NCBI RefSeq assembly: GCF_028421645.1
Contig: NZ_CP116887.1
Span: 4,523,501-4,587,500, forward strand
Direction of reading: 5' to 3'
From: Aneurinibacillus sp. Ricciae_BoGa-3
Lineage (GTDB): Bacteria > Bacillota > Bacilli > Aneurinibacillales > Aneurinibacillaceae
Length of the DNA: 64,000 nt
The notes below the pieces were generated by a model, which saw nothing but the letters and a program-made list of their open reading frames with translations, was not told the DNA's origin and made no database searches. How positions within the stretch are numbered: the first letter of the stretch is position 1; every line of letters starts with the position of its first letter. The translations under genes were made by a program, and so were the position numbers. Below, piece after piece: positions 1-9,852 of the stretch.

Positions 1-2328
1 ATCCAGCGTCTCCCGGTTATAACGTTTGCCGTGGCAGACTTCACAAGGGACATAAATGTCAGGGAGAAAATGCATCTCAATTTTGATAATGCCATCCCCG
101 CGGCAAGCTTCGCAGCGCCCGCCTTTTACATTAAAGCTGAACCGCCCCTTCTGGTAGCCGCGCATTTTTGCTTCGTTGGTCTGCGCAAACAAGTCGCGGA
201 TGTCGTCAAATACACCGGTGTAAGTAGCCGGGTTCGAGCGCGGGGTTCGCCCAATTGGCGACTGATCAATGTCAATCACCTTTTCAAGATTTTCCAGGCC
301 CTCCAGCTTCCGATAAGCGCCGGGTTTCTGCTTGGCCCGGTTTAGTTCCCTGGCAAGCGACTTATGCAGGATTTCATTAATCAGGGTGGATTTGCCTGAG
401 CCAGATACGCCGGTAACACAGGTGAAAACACCGAGGGGAACTTTCAGGTTCACGTTTTTCAGATTGTTTTCCTTCGCACCCAGCACTTTAATCCATTTGC
501 CGTTCGGCTCACGCCGCTGCAGCGGTACAGGGATAAACCTGCGCCCGCTTAAGTACTGGCCCGTAAGCGATTTGGGATTGTCCATGACTTCCCGCGGCGT
601 GCCCTGTGCTACCACCTCGCCGCCATGCATACCGGCACCCGGCCCGATATCGATGATATAGTCGGAAGCAAGCATCGTATCCTCATCATGTTCGACCACA
701 ATGAGCGTATTGCCGAGGTCGCGCATATGGCTGAGCGTCTTGATGAGACGTTCATTGTCCCGCTGGTGCAGGCCTATGCTTGGCTCATCCAGGATATACA
801 GCACACCCATCAGGCTGGAACCGATCTGGGTCGCTAACCGAATGCGTTGTGCTTCCCCTCCGGAAAGCGTGCCTGCAGCGCGGCTCATCGTTAAGTAATC
901 CAGGCCGACATCCACCAGGAAGCCAAGGCGTGATTTGATCTCCTTTAAAATTAACCGGGCGATCTGCGTTTCCTTCTCCGTCAACGTTAGCCCATCAAAA
1001 AACGCAAGAGCCTCCACAACAGGCAGATCCGTTGCATACGCGATATTTTGCCCGTTAATGAGCACAGCAAGCGATTCAGGACGCAGGCGGTGTCCTTTAC
1101 AGGCCGGGCAATCCTTCTGGCTCATATACGTTTCAAGCTGCTCACGAATTTGTTCGGACCCGGTTTCCCGATAACGGCGGTGCACATTATGCACAACGCC
1201 CTCGAAAACCATATATGTGTCGCGGATCTTCGTGCTAAAGTCGCTTTTGTAGCGGAAATGAAGCTTCTCGCTGCCGCTTCCGAAAAGCAGGACATTTTGC
1301 TGTTTCTCTGTCAGCTCTTCAAATGGCTTATTAAGGTCGATCTTATAATGCTTCGCCACACAGTCAATAATCTGCTCGTAGTAGTTAGACGTCGAGTTGT
1401 GCCACGGTTCAAGCGCCCCTTCCTCAATGCTTTTCTCCGGGTGTGGCACGATCAAGTCTGGATCGACTTCAAGTCGGCTTCCCAGCCCATCACATGTTGG
1501 GCAGGCGCCGAATGGACTGTTGAAAGAGAACATCCGTGGTTCCAGCTCTTCAATGCTAAAACCGCAAATCGGACAGGCGAGATTCTGGCTGAAGAGAAGT
1601 TCCTCTTCACCCATAACGTCTACCAGCACCCGGCCATCTGCTAACCGGAGGGCAGTTTCGAGTGAATCGGCGAGGCGCGCCTCAATTCCTTCTTTTACAA
1701 CGATCCTATCAATGACAACTTCAATAGAGTGTTTTTTATTTTTCTCCAGCTCAATGGTCTCGGACAAATCACGCACTTCGCCGTTTATTCGTACACGAAC
1801 ATAGCCTTGCGTACGGATATCGTCAATGAGCTTCTTGTGTTCACCTTTGCGCCCCTGCACAAGCGGAGCGAGAATTTGCAGCCTCGTTTTCTCGGGGTAA
1901 CCTATGATGCGATCGACCATCTGCTCAATCGTCTGCGACGTGATTTCGATCCCATGCACCGGGCAGTGCGGGTGGCCGATGCGCGCAAACAGCAGGCGCA
2001 GGTAATCGTAAATTTCAGTAACCGTACCCACCGTTGAACGGGGATTGCGGCTGGTCGTTTTCTGGTCAATCGAGATAGCCGGTGACAGACCGTCAATGGA
2101 ATCTACATCCGGCTTCTCCATTTGACCAAGAAACTGGCGGGCGTACGCGGAAAGAGATTCCACATAACGCCGCTGTCCCTCGGCGTAGATGGTATCAAAA
2201 GCAAGCGAGGATTTCCCCGAACCGGACAGGCCGGTTAACACAACAAACTTGTCGCGGGGAATCGTTATATCCACATTCTTAAGATTGTGGGCGCGGGCGC
2301 CCTTGATTACTATATTTTCGCGGCTCAT
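1..2328 (-). CDS. uvrA: UvrABC excinuclease subunit A, 3' end cut by window edge
   Basis: UvrA is the DNA-damage sensor ATPase of nucleotide excision repair; it loads UvrB at lesions. The frame runs open from ATG at 2328 to base 1 (776 codons of the usual about 950). Visible: first Walker A ([11 protein letters not shown], near residue 31), a first CxxC...CxxC zinc module (CPICG...CPTC), the [12 protein letters not shown] signature, a second Walker A ([11 protein letters not shown]) and the second zinc module (CEAC...CEVC) just before the edge. The second signature and Walker B lie outside the window. The start is 10 bases after the uvrB stop and uses the GGAAGGATGA at the uvrB 3' end as ribosome site, so the two genes form an operon. 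Identification is secure. Confidence 0.97.
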   Translation of the reverse strand, partial: MSRENIVIKGARAHNLKNVDITIPRDKFVVLTGLSGSGKSSLAFDTIYAEGQRRYVESLSAYARQFLGQMEKPDVDSIDGLSPAISIDQKTTSRNPRSTVGTVTEIYDYLRLLFARIGHPHCPVHGIEITSQTIEQMVDRIIGYPEKTRLQILAPLVQGRKGEHKKLIDDIRTQGYVRVRINGEVRDLSETIELEKNKKHSIEVVIDRIVVKEGIEARLADSLETALRLADGRVLVDVMGEEELLFSQNLACPICGFSIEELEPRMFSFNSPFGACPTCDGLGSRLEVDPDLIVPHPEKSIEEGALEPWHNSTSNYYEQIIDCVAKHYKIDLNKPFEELTEKQQNVLLFGSGSEKLHFRYKSDFSTKIRDTYMVFEGVVHNVHRRYRETGSEQIREQLETYMSQKDCPACKGHRLRPESLAVLINGQNIAYATDLPVVEALAFFDGLTLTEKETQIARLILKEIKSRLGFLVDVGLDYLTMSRAAGTLSGGEAQRIRLATQIGSSLMGVLYILDEPSIGLHQRDNERLIKTLSHMRDLGNTLIVVEHDEDTMLASDYIIDIGPGAGMHGGEVVAQGTPREVMDNPKSLTGQYLSGRRFIPVPLQRREPNGKWIKVLGAKENNLKNVNLKVPLGVFTCVTGVSGSGKSTLINEILHKSLARELNRAKQKPGAYRKLEGLENLEKVIDIDQSPIGRTPRSNPATYTGVFDDIRDLFAQTNEAKMRGYQKGRFSFNVKGGRCEACRGDGIIKIEMHFLPDIYVPCEVCHGKRYNRETLD

Positions 2329-2338
2329 CGGCTTCTTA

Positions 2339-4339
2339 TCATCCTTCCGCTTTCATCTCCATAATTAAATCGCGAAGTTCGGCTGCGCGCTCGAAATCGA
2401 GCTGGCGGGCTGCCTCCTTCATTTCTTCTTCCATGCGCATCATGAGATCCTTGCGCTCTTTCTTCGTCAGCTTGCTGTAAGCCTTCTTCGGAAGATAGTC
2501 CTCTGAATCCTCTGCAACCCTCGTCGCCTCAATCACATCGCGAATCGACTTCTGAATGGTCTGCGGCGTAATGCCGTGCTCTTCGTTATAAGCAATCTGG
2601 CGCTCCCGGCGCCGGTTCGTTTCACTTAATGCCGCCTCAATCGAGCGGGTCATCTTATCCGCATACATAATAACATGGCCGTTTGCGTTACGCGCAGCCC
2701 GGCCGATCGTTTGAATAAGAGAACGTTCGTTGCGGAGAAAACCTTCCTTGTCTGCATCCAAAATAGCAACAAGCGATACTTCCGGTATATCCAATCCTTC
2801 CCGCAGAAGGTTGATTCCAATCAGCACATCGAATGTTCCAAGCCGCAAATCGCGAAGAATTTGCATCCGTTCAATGGTTTTAATGTCTGAATGCAGGTAA
2901 TTGACTTTGATGCCGACATCTTTAAGAAAGTCCGTCAAATCCTCAGACATTTTCTTTGTCAATGTGGTCACAAGCACCCGTTCATTGCGGGCGATGCGCT
3001 CATTGATCTCCCCGAGCAAGTCATCAATTTGTCCCTTACTTGGACGGATATCAATGGTAGGATCGAGCAGACCTGTGGGACGGATGACCTGTTCAGCCAC
3101 ATCGGGTGCTTTCTCCAGCTCATAATCGCCAGGCGTAGCCGATACATACACGATCTGGTTTACATGATCCTCAAATTCCGAAAATTTTAATGGCCGGTTA
3201 TCTGCGGCGGACGGCAGACGGAAGCCATGGGTAATCAGCATATCCTTACGCGCCTTGTCCCCATTATACATCCCGCGAATCTGCGGCAGCATAATATGGG
3301 ATTCGTCCACCATAATAAGAAAATCTTTTGGAAAATAGTCAATCAAGGTGTACGGCGGCGCTCCCGCCGGAAGGCCGGTCAGATGGCGCGAGTAATTCTC
3401 AACGCCTGAGCAGAAGCCCATCTCCTGCAGCATTTCAATATCATACCGTGTCCGCTGTTCAAGCCGCTGGGCTTCGAGCAGCTTGCCTTCCGCTTTAAAC
3501 TTCGCCAGCTGTTCTTCCAGTTCGGCTTCGATGCTCTTAATAGCCTGCTGCATCTTGCCGGCTCCGGTAACATAGTGGGAAGCCGGAAAAATGGCTACGT
3601 GCTCCCGTTCGCCGATGATTTCACCTGTCAGCGTATCAATTTCTGTAATACGCTCGATCTCATCCCCGAAAAACTCAACCCGCATCGCATGCTCACTGTT
3701 AGACGCCGGAAAGATTTCCACGACATCCCCACGAACGCGAAACGTACCGCGCGTAAAGTTAATGTCATTGCGGTCATATTGAATATCGATCAGCTTGTGC
3801 AGCACTTCGTCCCGGCTTTTTTCCATGCCGCGGCGCAGCGAAAGAAGCATCGACGCATATTCCTGCGGCGAACCTAAACCGTAAATACAGGAAACGCTGG
3901 CCACGATAATCACATCGTCGCGTTCAAAAAGCGCACTCGTTGCGGAGTGGCGCAGTTTATCTATCTCGTCGTTCGTGCTTGCGTCTTTCTCTATATACGT
4001 ATCCGTATGCGGAATGTAAGCTTCAGGCTGATAATAATCGTAGTAGCTGACGAAGTACTCAACCGCATTGTTCGGAAAGAATTCTTTAAATTCACTCGCC
4101 AGCTGGGCAGCCAGCGTTTTATTGTGGGCGATGACAAGCGTCGGTTTGTTTACTTTCGAAATAACCTGTGCCATCGTAAAGGTTTTCCCCGTGCCTGTCG
4201 CACCAAGCAATGTCTGGTGTTTGCGGCCGTTAAAGATGCCTTCAGTCAGCTGCTTAATGGCTGTAGGCTGATCTCCCTTTGGCTCGTACTCAGACGCCAG
4301 TTCAAATTTTTTTGCCAGTTTTTCCACTTGTTCACCCAT
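2339..4339 (-). CDS. uvrB: UvrABC excinuclease subunit B
   Basis: UvrB is the DNA-clamping helicase-like subunit that receives the lesion from UvrA and recruits UvrC. The 666-residue product has the family length. It shows Walker A ([12 protein letters not shown]), the beta-hairpin [10 protein letters not shown] that inserts between strands, DEAD-like VDESH, helicase motif VI (QTIGRAARN) and a C-terminal UVR motif (residues about 625-660) that contacts UvrC. The ATG at 4339 sits directly against AAAAAAGG, so a GTG four codons downstream (4327) has better spacing and may be the real start. It is first in the uvrB-uvrA operon. A possible LexA site lies 67 bases upstream. Confidence 0.97.
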   Translation of the reverse strand: MGEQVEKLAKKFELASEYEPKGDQPTAIKQLTEGIFNGRKHQTLLGATGTGKTFTMAQVISKVNKPTLVIAHNKTLAAQLASEFKEFFPNNAVEYFVSYYDYYQPEAYIPHTDTYIEKDASTNDEIDKLRHSATSALFERDDVIIVASVSCIYGLGSPQEYASMLLSLRRGMEKSRDEVLHKLIDIQYDRNDINFTRGTFRVRGDVVEIFPASNSEHAMRVEFFGDEIERITEIDTLTGEIIGEREHVAIFPASHYVTGAGKMQQAIKSIEAELEEQLAKFKAEGKLLEAQRLEQRTRYDIEMLQEMGFCSGVENYSRHLTGLPAGAPPYTLIDYFPKDFLIMVDESHIMLPQIRGMYNGDKARKDMLITHGFRLPSAADNRPLKFSEFEDHVNQIVYVSATPGDYELEKAPDVAEQVIRPTGLLDPTIDIRPSKGQIDDLLGEINERIARNERVLVTTLTKKMSEDLTDFLKDVGIKVNYLHSDIKTIERMQILRDLRLGTFDVLIGINLLREGLDIPEVSLVAILDADKEGFLRNERSLIQTIGRAARNANGHVIMYADKMTRSIEAALSETNRRRERQIAYNEEHGITPQTIQKSIRDVIEATRVAEDSEDYLPKKAYSKLTKKERKDLMMRMEEEMKEAARQLDFERAAELRDLIMEMKAEG

Positions 4340-4405
4340 CCTTTTTTAACATGGTCGGCGAGAAGACCCTTTCCTCAACACTATTATCGTGGGTGGGGGA
4401 TGAAT

Positions 4406-4419
4406 CGTCCATACGTTCG
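4406..4419 (-). promoter_or_regulatory. possible LexA (SOS) box upstream of uvrB
   Basis: On the minus strand the site reads CGAACGTATGGACG. It matches the Bacillus SOS consensus CGAAC-N4-GTTCG at 8 of the 10 fixed bases: the left half is perfect and the right half has two mismatches. uvrB operons are SOS-controlled in Bacillus, so the position fits. The imperfect right half keeps the confidence low. Confidence 0.35.
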
Positions 4420-4474
4420 TTTGCTTTTGTGGTATACTATAGGTAGATATCCCCATACGAATAGAGGCTACCTC

Positions 4475-4862
4475 ATGTATCGCACCCAAAAAGTACCGTT
4501 TCTTGCATCCAAAACGACGGTAGATGCGTTGTTTGCACTCAACCGGCTGTCGGCTGAGGTCTGGAACAGATGCCTTGATGAAGCACGTGCGCATCACCTT
4601 CAAACGGGAATCTGGATCGACAAGTCCACTCTGCAGAAGACAGTTAAAAAACAGTTCCCGATGCACAGCCAGTGTATCCAATCGGTCTGCCACCGCTATC
4701 TTCGCGCCCGGCAGGGCGCATGGGCAAACCTGCCCGGTTTGCGGTCGGCGAAAGAAAACCGTTCGTGTTGCTGATCGCTCCTGCGGGCGGGATTGGCACA
4801 CTGCGACGTGTGAGAAGAAAGGCAACCCTTTCTTCGCCCAAACCATTCGTCTTGTGAGATCA
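4475..4862 (+). pseudogene. tnpB: decayed IS605-family tnpB (OrfB) remnant
   Basis: From ATG 4475 (MYRTQKVPF...) the frame carries about 80 residues like the TnpB N-terminus, then shifts. In the next frame, from about 4725, it resumes as TCPVCGRRKK followed by SCGRDWH, which matches the C-terminal zinc-ribbon and final RuvC segment of TnpB. The first frame stops at 4774. TnpB is normally 370-400 residues, and here the RuvC catalytic middle is absent, so the gene is both deleted and frameshifted. The usual Asp after the final His is also lost. It sits between csbA and uvrB, which are adjacent in Bacillus subtilis, so it interrupts an ancestral neighbourhood. Confidence 0.7.
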
Positions 4863-4909
4863 GAAACCCCGACTTCAAGGTCCGAAGGAACTAAGTGGGG
4901 GAGTCTTCA
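4863..4909 (+). mobile_element. IS605-type right end / omega-RNA 3' hairpin
   Basis: Directly after the tnpB remnant is GAAACCCC, GACTTCAAGG, a short linker, ACTAAGTGGGG and GAGTCTTCA. This is the subterminal hairpin layout of IS200/IS605 right ends (CCCC-acTT...AAGt-GGGG). In active elements the same segment is the 3' scaffold of the TnpB guide RNA, and the flanking bases act as guide. The hairpin is intact although the protein is not. I could not define the left end precisely. Confidence 0.6.
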
Positions 4910-5022
4910 TAAGATGCTGCAATCCATTATAGCACATTCACTATACGAAAACATGTTCCCCGGCTAAATTTTCGAACCTACGTTCTCAAGAATAAACATC
5001 GCGGACATGCCGCGCTTATTTA

Positions 5023-5052
5023 CAAAAAAGAGCCTCCTTGTTAGGCGGCTCT
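5023..5052 (-). terminator. terminator after csbA
   Basis: On the minus strand GAGCCGCCT and AGGAGGCTC form a stem with one mismatch, followed by a T6 run. It lies 16 bases past the csbA stop. Confidence 0.75.
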
Positions 5053-5067
5053 AAAGCATGATTCCTG

Positions 5068-5298
5068 CTATTGCGTGCGATTTTTTCTCTCAATGAGTCT
5101 GGATCCGAACCATGCTCCTGCCAATCCGGAGACCACACCCAGCAAAATGACAGATATCGGCTGATGAGCCCCATTAAATGCAGCCATTAGAATACCAAGC
5201 GAAGCGATAAGGCCAACCCAGATATTCAACGAAATGCGCGAAATTAAGGCTACCAGAATAAATGGCAGAATGAGTGCAATGATAAACTTGAGAATCAA
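5068..5298 (-). CDS. csbA: CsbA-like small membrane protein (DUF2198)
   Basis: A 76-residue protein with two to three hydrophobic segments (about residues 3-20, 26-44 and 48-66) and a basic tail (RLIERKNRTQ). Length, topology and position beside uvrB match Bacillus subtilis CsbA, a sigma-B-controlled membrane protein of unknown biochemical role. Its start overlaps the end of the upstream minJ-like gene by 4 bases (ATGA), so the two are cotranscribed. No sigma-B promoter is evident directly before it. The assignment rests on size, topology and synteny more than on motifs. Confidence 0.6.
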   Translation of the reverse strand: MILKFIIALILPFILVALISRISLNIWVGLIASLGILMAAFNGAHQPISVILLGVVSGLAGAWFGSRLIERKNRTQ

Positions 5299-6599
5299 AG
5301 AGATACATCCTTTCCCTGCTGTTCCAGCCCTTGATGCTGTTCGTCTGGACGGACTTCTGTTGTTCCCTGAATCGAATTCAATTTGATTCGGAACAAGTCA
5401 AAAATGCTTGCCCGTCTGACGTCAGCATATTGCGCTGCTGACATGTCAGGAGCTAAAATAACGCCAAGTTCATGGTGCTCTCCCTGATATAAGGAGCGCT
5501 GTACATATTTGATATTTCCGTCCCGATTTTTTACTTCCATTTTACAGAAAGCGGATTGTTGCTGCAAGGCGGGGTAAATATCGTCTTTGGTCACAACACG
5601 AACACCATTTATCTTAATAATAACGTCCCCTGTTACGATCTCCATTAAGTCTGCCGGGCTTCCTGGAATAACAGCCAGAACTCTCACCCCGTTGCCCGCC
5701 TGCACATACAGCGGCTTTTCTATTTTTTCCTTCTGTCTGCTGTTGTATCTCATCATTTCAGGCAGAGCGAATGAACCCAGCGAACCTATGAGGGCGAGCG
5801 GCATCCAATATTTTGCCGCGTACGCAATCATAAGCAAACCCAATCCATAAAGAAAAATAACCTTTCCAGCCTGGCGCGCTTTTTCACCAGGAGCCACGGT
5901 TGTGGCCGTATCCTGATAGCCAATAACAGCAGGAATAGGCAGCAGGCTGAGCGACGCAGCGCCCGCATAAAACCACGGCCACCAGCCAGGCAGATGCTGC
6001 AGGTCAAACCCGCCTGAGGCAGCGGGCGTGAATATTAAAAGCGGCATCATCCACAACCTATTCAACTGAAACGCACCAATTATCCTTCCACGTTTGCTAG
6101 CGACGAGCACAGGTGAAGCGCCAGATTCGGCCTGGCAACGCACCAGCAGCCCTTCTGCCATAAGTAGAATGCTCACCAGCGCCAGGATGGACGGAATGTT
6201 AAGCGCACCTAGCCAATCAGCAGCCCACCCAATCAGCGGCGAATGCATCCCCTCAAAAAGCGGCACCACAAAGGCAAGAACACCTAGCAGCCCTCCCGCA
6301 TAGGAAAAGCTAAGAAAACGGGCATGGATAAGGGCCAGGACCCCGCTTATCACCCATAGGGATAAAAGCTCTTTATATGTTAAAGAAACGCCGAAAGCAA
6401 GCAGCACAACAGAGGCTCCCACGCCACCGACAAGGCCAAATCCGATCGATCGAAACACTTCAGCCCGCGTTGTTGTTATGCGCACGTGAAAAAGCCTCCG
6501 CTCCAGCAGCACCTGCCGCCGGAATAAAAGATAAATAAAAGCGATAAAAACGTACAAGGCCGGGTTCATAAAAAAACGAGGAATTGACCAGATGTCCAA
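5295..6599 (-). CDS. minJ: MinJ-like polytopic membrane protein with PDZ domain
   Basis: MinJ links DivIVA to the MinCD division inhibitor at poles and septa. This product has about eight hydrophobic segments in its first 290 residues and a C-terminal PDZ domain (GVRVLAVIPGSPADLMEI, DVIIKINGVRV). Family length is about 400. I place the start at TTG 6599 (434 residues) because AGAGGGGAG lies seven bases upstream. The longer frame open to 6947 is basic, low-complexity and lacks a ribosome site; it overlaps a structured leader. Synteny with ctpB and ftsXE agrees with Bacillus subtilis. Other PDZ membrane proteins are the main alternative. Confidence 0.75.
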   Translation of the reverse strand: MDIWSIPRFFMNPALYVFIAFIYLLFRRQVLLERRLFHVRITTTRAEVFRSIGFGLVGGVGASVVLLAFGVSLTYKELLSLWVISGVLALIHARFLSFSYAGGLLGVLAFVVPLFEGMHSPLIGWAADWLGALNIPSILALVSILLMAEGLLVRCQAESGASPVLVASKRGRIIGAFQLNRLWMMPLLIFTPAASGGFDLQHLPGWWPWFYAGAASLSLLPIPAVIGYQDTATTVAPGEKARQAGKVIFLYGLGLLMIAYAAKYWMPLALIGSLGSFALPEMMRYNSRQKEKIEKPLYVQAGNGVRVLAVIPGSPADLMEIVTGDVIIKINGVRVVTKDDIYPALQQQSAFCKMEVKNRDGNIKYVQRSLYQGEHHELGVILAPDMSAAQYADVRRASIFDLFRIKLNSIQGTTEVRPDEQHQGLEQQGKDVSL

Positions 6600-6965
6600 T
6601 CGAATTCTCCCCTCTAGTTGCAAATTGAGAAAAACATCGCGGGCCATGCCGCTCTCTTCTTTCCAGAAGTTTATACGGCCGCTTTGTGGTACGACGGGCG
6701 GACCGGCATTAGGGAATCTTGGCTGGCGGCAAGCGTAAGCGCAGGCGATGGCCTTAGGTTCCTTTATACCGTTTAGGTCCAACATCACACCTTTCGGCCT
6801 GGGGGAAAGAAAGGTGCGGACATGCGCCTCACGATGTTTTTTTTGGGTGTTTCGGGACCGGAGGTCCCATTTAAAAAATGAATCAAGGCACTTCAACACT
6901 GTGAAGCCAATAAACTTTCCATAAAAGAGGGACCTAGTGGTCCCCATCCCGAACCAGTATAACGA
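6600..6965 (-). other. long structured 5' leader of minJ, no gene seen
   Basis: This 366-base stretch separates the ctpB terminator from the minJ ribosome site. On the minus strand it holds two hairpins with the same stem, GGGACC-ACTA-GGTCCC (6919-6934) and GGGACC-TCC-GGTCCC (6854-6868), then a CCTTTC...GAAAGG hairpin. It also holds a pair of inverted copies of an AACATCG...CATG...CCGC motif (6632-6652 and 6816-6839). I recognise no known riboswitch or T-box core. It could be an unrecognised cis-regulatory RNA, a small RNA gene or a MITE-like insertion. Confidence 0.45.
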
Positions 6966-6994
6966 TTAAAGAAACATATAGTTTCTCATAGGAC

Positions 6995-7035
6995 AAAATA
7001 AACCACGGCACAGAAAAGGCCGTGGTTTATCTTTT
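6995..7035 (-). terminator. terminator after ctpB (bidirectional)
   Basis: AAAATAAACCACGGC pairs with GCCGTGGTTTATCTTTT around a short loop, with A-rich and T-rich flanks on both sides. It follows the ctpB stop by about 30 bases. Confidence 0.85.
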
Positions 7036-7067
7036 CGACATGAATCGGTATGATCCCTGCAAACTGG

Positions 7068-8531
7068 TTATTTTGCCGATTGAGCAAGCACATCGATCGC
7101 CGCTTGCAGCTGCAGGTCATTTTTCGGATCCTTAATCCGTTTCACAATTTCCGCCTGAAGGCTTTGAGCGGTTTTTGCGTCTACCACCCCTGTCCCAGGA
7201 AGAGAATGCTGATTCTGGAATGTCTTCACCGCCTGCATCGTGCCGTTGTCAAAATAACCATCGGATCGTCCCGGAGCAAGATCTAAGCCCTTGAGGATGA
7301 CCTGCAGATTCCGAACATCGGCTCCGTTCATATCCAGCTTCAACTCTTTCCCCGCCGGAAGCGGAGCGGCACTAAAGTACTCCGGCTGGTCCACTTTCAC
7401 ATCTGGCGTAAGCCCTTTTTTGTGGATCCATCTGCCCTTAGGTGTCAGCCATTTCGCTACCGTTAGCTTTAATTGGCTGTCGTCCTGGAGCGGGATTGTA
7501 CTTTGCACGGTACCCTTGCCAAAAGACTGTGTGCCGACAAGCTTATACCCGTTGTCCTGCAGAGCCCCACCCAATATTTCCGAGGCGCTGGCGCTTCCCT
7601 TGTTAATCAGGGCTACAACCGGGAATGGCGCCTTCTGAAGCTGAGAATGGAAAATCTGCTTCTGGCCGTCACCATACTGAACTTGGAGGATGATTCCCTT
7701 GTTCGGAATAAGCTCATTGCCTATCGCTGACACCGCGTTAAGCAGGCCGCCCGGGTCGTCCCTCACGTCTACAATGAGACCGGCAATATGCTTGCTCTCA
7801 AGCTTCTGCAGTTCCGTGTGGAAGTGCTTGGCCGTATTCTCCGAGAACTGGGTGATTTCAATTTTCCCGAACGTTTTGCCGTCTTTCGTAACGGTATCCG
7901 CATAAACCGTTTCAATCGGTATATCATCACGCGTAACGGAGACACTCATCGGGCTGGAGAGCCCTGTCCGCATGATTTGCAGGACAACTTTTGTACCTTT
8001 AGGGCCGCGAATTTTGGTCACAGTTTCATTGAGGTTTAAACCTTCCGTGGAAGAACCGTTAACTTTAACGATCTGATCATCCGGCTTCAGGCCAGCTTTT
8101 TCCGCTGGAGAGCCTTTAAACGGCGAAACAATTGTAACCTTGCCGTTTTTCAGTGTGACTTCCGCGCCAATCCCCTGAAAAGTGGATTGAATCGATGAAT
8201 TGAACTCGCTGGTTTGCTGTTGGTTCATATAGTTTGAAAACGGGTCGTTCAATTTCGAAACCATTCCTTCAACCGCACCGTCAATCAATTTCTTCTTATC
8301 CACTTTCTCCAGCGCCGTGCTCTGGATCATCAGGTAGGCTTCCATCACCTTTTTCAGGTCAGCGTTTTTTCCAGTTGAATCACCTGTCCCAAGGACTGCT
8401 TTCGCTGTCTGGGAATCCACCTGCCGCCCCGAGACTTGTCCATAGATTTTAACGCCCGCAAGAGTAAGGATGCCTGTCGATAATACAGTCACGAGAATGA
8501 TTAAGAAAAGCGTACGACGTTTCATTAACAT
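7068..8531 (-). CDS. ctpB: C-terminal processing serine protease CtpB (S41)
   Basis: A secreted or membrane-anchored tail-specific protease; in Bacillus subtilis CtpB triggers sigma-K activation in sporulation. The order is an N-terminal signal anchor (residues about 5-25), a PDZ domain (GSPAEKAGLKPDDQIVKVNG), an S41 domain with the nucleophile in NKGSASASEILGGAL and the lysine in QSFGKGTVQS, and a C-terminal peptidoglycan-binding domain (DVRNLQVILKGLDL...). ATG 8531 (487 residues) is chosen because AAAGGTGG lies eight bases upstream; GTG 8543 and ATG 8525 are possible. Neighbours are the M23 peptidase with ftsX-ftsE and minJ, as in Bacillus. The peptidoglycan-binding tail supports action at the wall. 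Confidence 0.92.
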   Translation of the reverse strand: MLMKRRTLFLIILVTVLSTGILTLAGVKIYGQVSGRQVDSQTAKAVLGTGDSTGKNADLKKVMEAYLMIQSTALEKVDKKKLIDGAVEGMVSKLNDPFSNYMNQQQTSEFNSSIQSTFQGIGAEVTLKNGKVTIVSPFKGSPAEKAGLKPDDQIVKVNGSSTEGLNLNETVTKIRGPKGTKVVLQIMRTGLSSPMSVSVTRDDIPIETVYADTVTKDGKTFGKIEITQFSENTAKHFHTELQKLESKHIAGLIVDVRDDPGGLLNAVSAIGNELIPNKGIILQVQYGDGQKQIFHSQLQKAPFPVVALINKGSASASEILGGALQDNGYKLVGTQSFGKGTVQSTIPLQDDSQLKLTVAKWLTPKGRWIHKKGLTPDVKVDQPEYFSAAPLPAGKELKLDMNGADVRNLQVILKGLDLAPGRSDGYFDNGTMQAVKTFQNQHSLPGTGVVDAKTAQSLQAEIVKRIKDPKNDLQLQAAIDVLAQSAK

Positions 8532-8614
8532 CGACAGCACCACCTTTATGCTAATCCGACTTTAACAAGTAGTATATGACAAAATTAGAAATAATATATC
8601 TATCAATTGTTGGA

Positions 8615-9826
8615 TTATCGTAAATAGTTCATCGGATCAACTTTTTGGCCATTTACGATAACAGAGAAATGGCAGTGCGGGCCGGTGGACATGCCGGTGC
8701 TGCCAACCTCTGCAATTTTCTGGCCTGCTTTCACGCTTTGTCCCTCGGAAACTTTAATCCCGCCATTGCGGATATGTCCATAAAGCGTACTAATTCCATT
8801 TCCATGATAAATAACAACCGCGTTTCCATATCCACTAATATAGCCTGCTGATGCAACCACGCCGTCCGCGGCCGCCTCAATGGTTGTGCCCTCAGGCGCT
8901 GCAAAGTCTACCCCATCATGGAATTTGCGGGTGTGCAAGATCGGATGTTCCCGCCATCCAAACGGGGAAGAAATAACCGCTCCAGGAACCGGAACGGCAA
9001 AGCGACCGCCGGTGTACTGGACAGGAGGTGTGTACGAGCCGCCGCCTGCCTGGACAGCTTGTGCTTCAGCCTGGCGCTGTGCATCGATTTTTTGCTGGAG
9101 CTGGTTAACGAGATCGAGTGCCGCCTGTTCCTGAGCTGCTTTTGCTTCTTCCAGAGTGCCTTCTTTTTTCTGTAGATCGGCCAGTATCTTTTGCCGCTCT
9201 TTCTTTTGCTCGGTTAATGTGGCAACAAGCTGTTGCGCATTCGTTTCTAATTTTTTCAGGTTCGCGAGATTAGCTTCAATCTGCTGCTTCTTCTGCTGAA
9301 TCGTATCGCGATCATGTTTATTATCCTGCAGGATTTGGACATCCTGATCCACAATAGACTGCACGGCATCAAGACGGCTGATAAAATCAGAAATACCCTG
9401 GGATCCCATCAGCACATCGAGGTAGGAGATGTTGCCTCCTTCATACATGGCATTGACCCGGCTTTTCAAGAGCCCGTCCCGCTTGGCGACACGGTCCATC
9501 GCTGCCTGCAGATCTTTGGCCGCCTGCTTCGCTTTAGCCGATTCGCTTTTGATCTGTCCGTTTAAGTCATCTATTTTTGCCTGTGTATCGTTCATTTTTA
9601 AATCCAGGCTCATAATGTCATCTTTGGTATTCTGCTGCTGCTGTTTTACGGCGTCAATTTGATTTTTGATCGCATTGGCATTCGTTTTCTTGGCTGCAGC
9701 CTGTTTCTTAATCTGCTGTATTTCATTAGAAACATCGGAGATTTGGTTTGCATAACCTGTTACAGGCAGAAGTGCGGCCATAACCATCGTCGTCACAAGT
9801 GGAATCAGGACTTTCTTCTTTCTCAT
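8615..9826 (-). CDS. coiled-coil M23 peptidoglycan endopeptidase next to ftsEX
   Basis: A 403-residue secreted protein with an N-terminal signal peptide ending near GYA-N (about residue 26). A long coiled coil follows (about 28-250, rich in Q/K/A heptads), then a C-terminal M23/LytM domain. The zinc ligands are intact: H303 and D307 in HDGVD, and H384/H386 in GPHCHFS. The layout resembles EnvC, which FtsEX activates, but EnvC itself is catalytically dead whereas this domain looks active. It lies 26 bases downstream of ftsX, on the same strand. I infer that it is the wall hydrolase, or one of them, controlled by FtsEX, playing the part CwlO has in Bacillus subtilis. Confidence 0.9.
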   Translation of the reverse strand: MRKKKVLIPLVTTMVMAALLPVTGYANQISDVSNEIQQIKKQAAAKKTNANAIKNQIDAVKQQQQNTKDDIMSLDLKMNDTQAKIDDLNGQIKSESAKAKQAAKDLQAAMDRVAKRDGLLKSRVNAMYEGGNISYLDVLMGSQGISDFISRLDAVQSIVDQDVQILQDNKHDRDTIQQKKQQIEANLANLKKLETNAQQLVATLTEQKKERQKILADLQKKEGTLEEAKAAQEQAALDLVNQLQQKIDAQRQAEAQAVQAGGGSYTPPVQYTGGRFAVPVPGAVISSPFGWREHPILHTRKFHDGVDFAAPEGTTIEAAADGVVASAGYISGYGNAVVIYHGNGISTLYGHIRNGGIKVSEGQSVKAGQKIAEVGSTGMSTGPHCHFSVIVNGQKVDPMNYLR

Positions 9827-9852
9827 TCGTTCCTCCCGAGTTTTCTATATTT

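Noticed and set aside
4346..4846. 166-residue minus-strand frame over the tnpB remnant
   Set aside because: Shadow of the tnpB remnant; no ribosome site or recognisable motif.
6600..6947. N-terminal extension of the MinJ-like protein to 550 residues
   Set aside because: The extra 116 codons lack a ribosome site, overlap structured RNA-like sequence and have no counterpart in the family; TTG 6599 has a strong AGAGGGGAG site.
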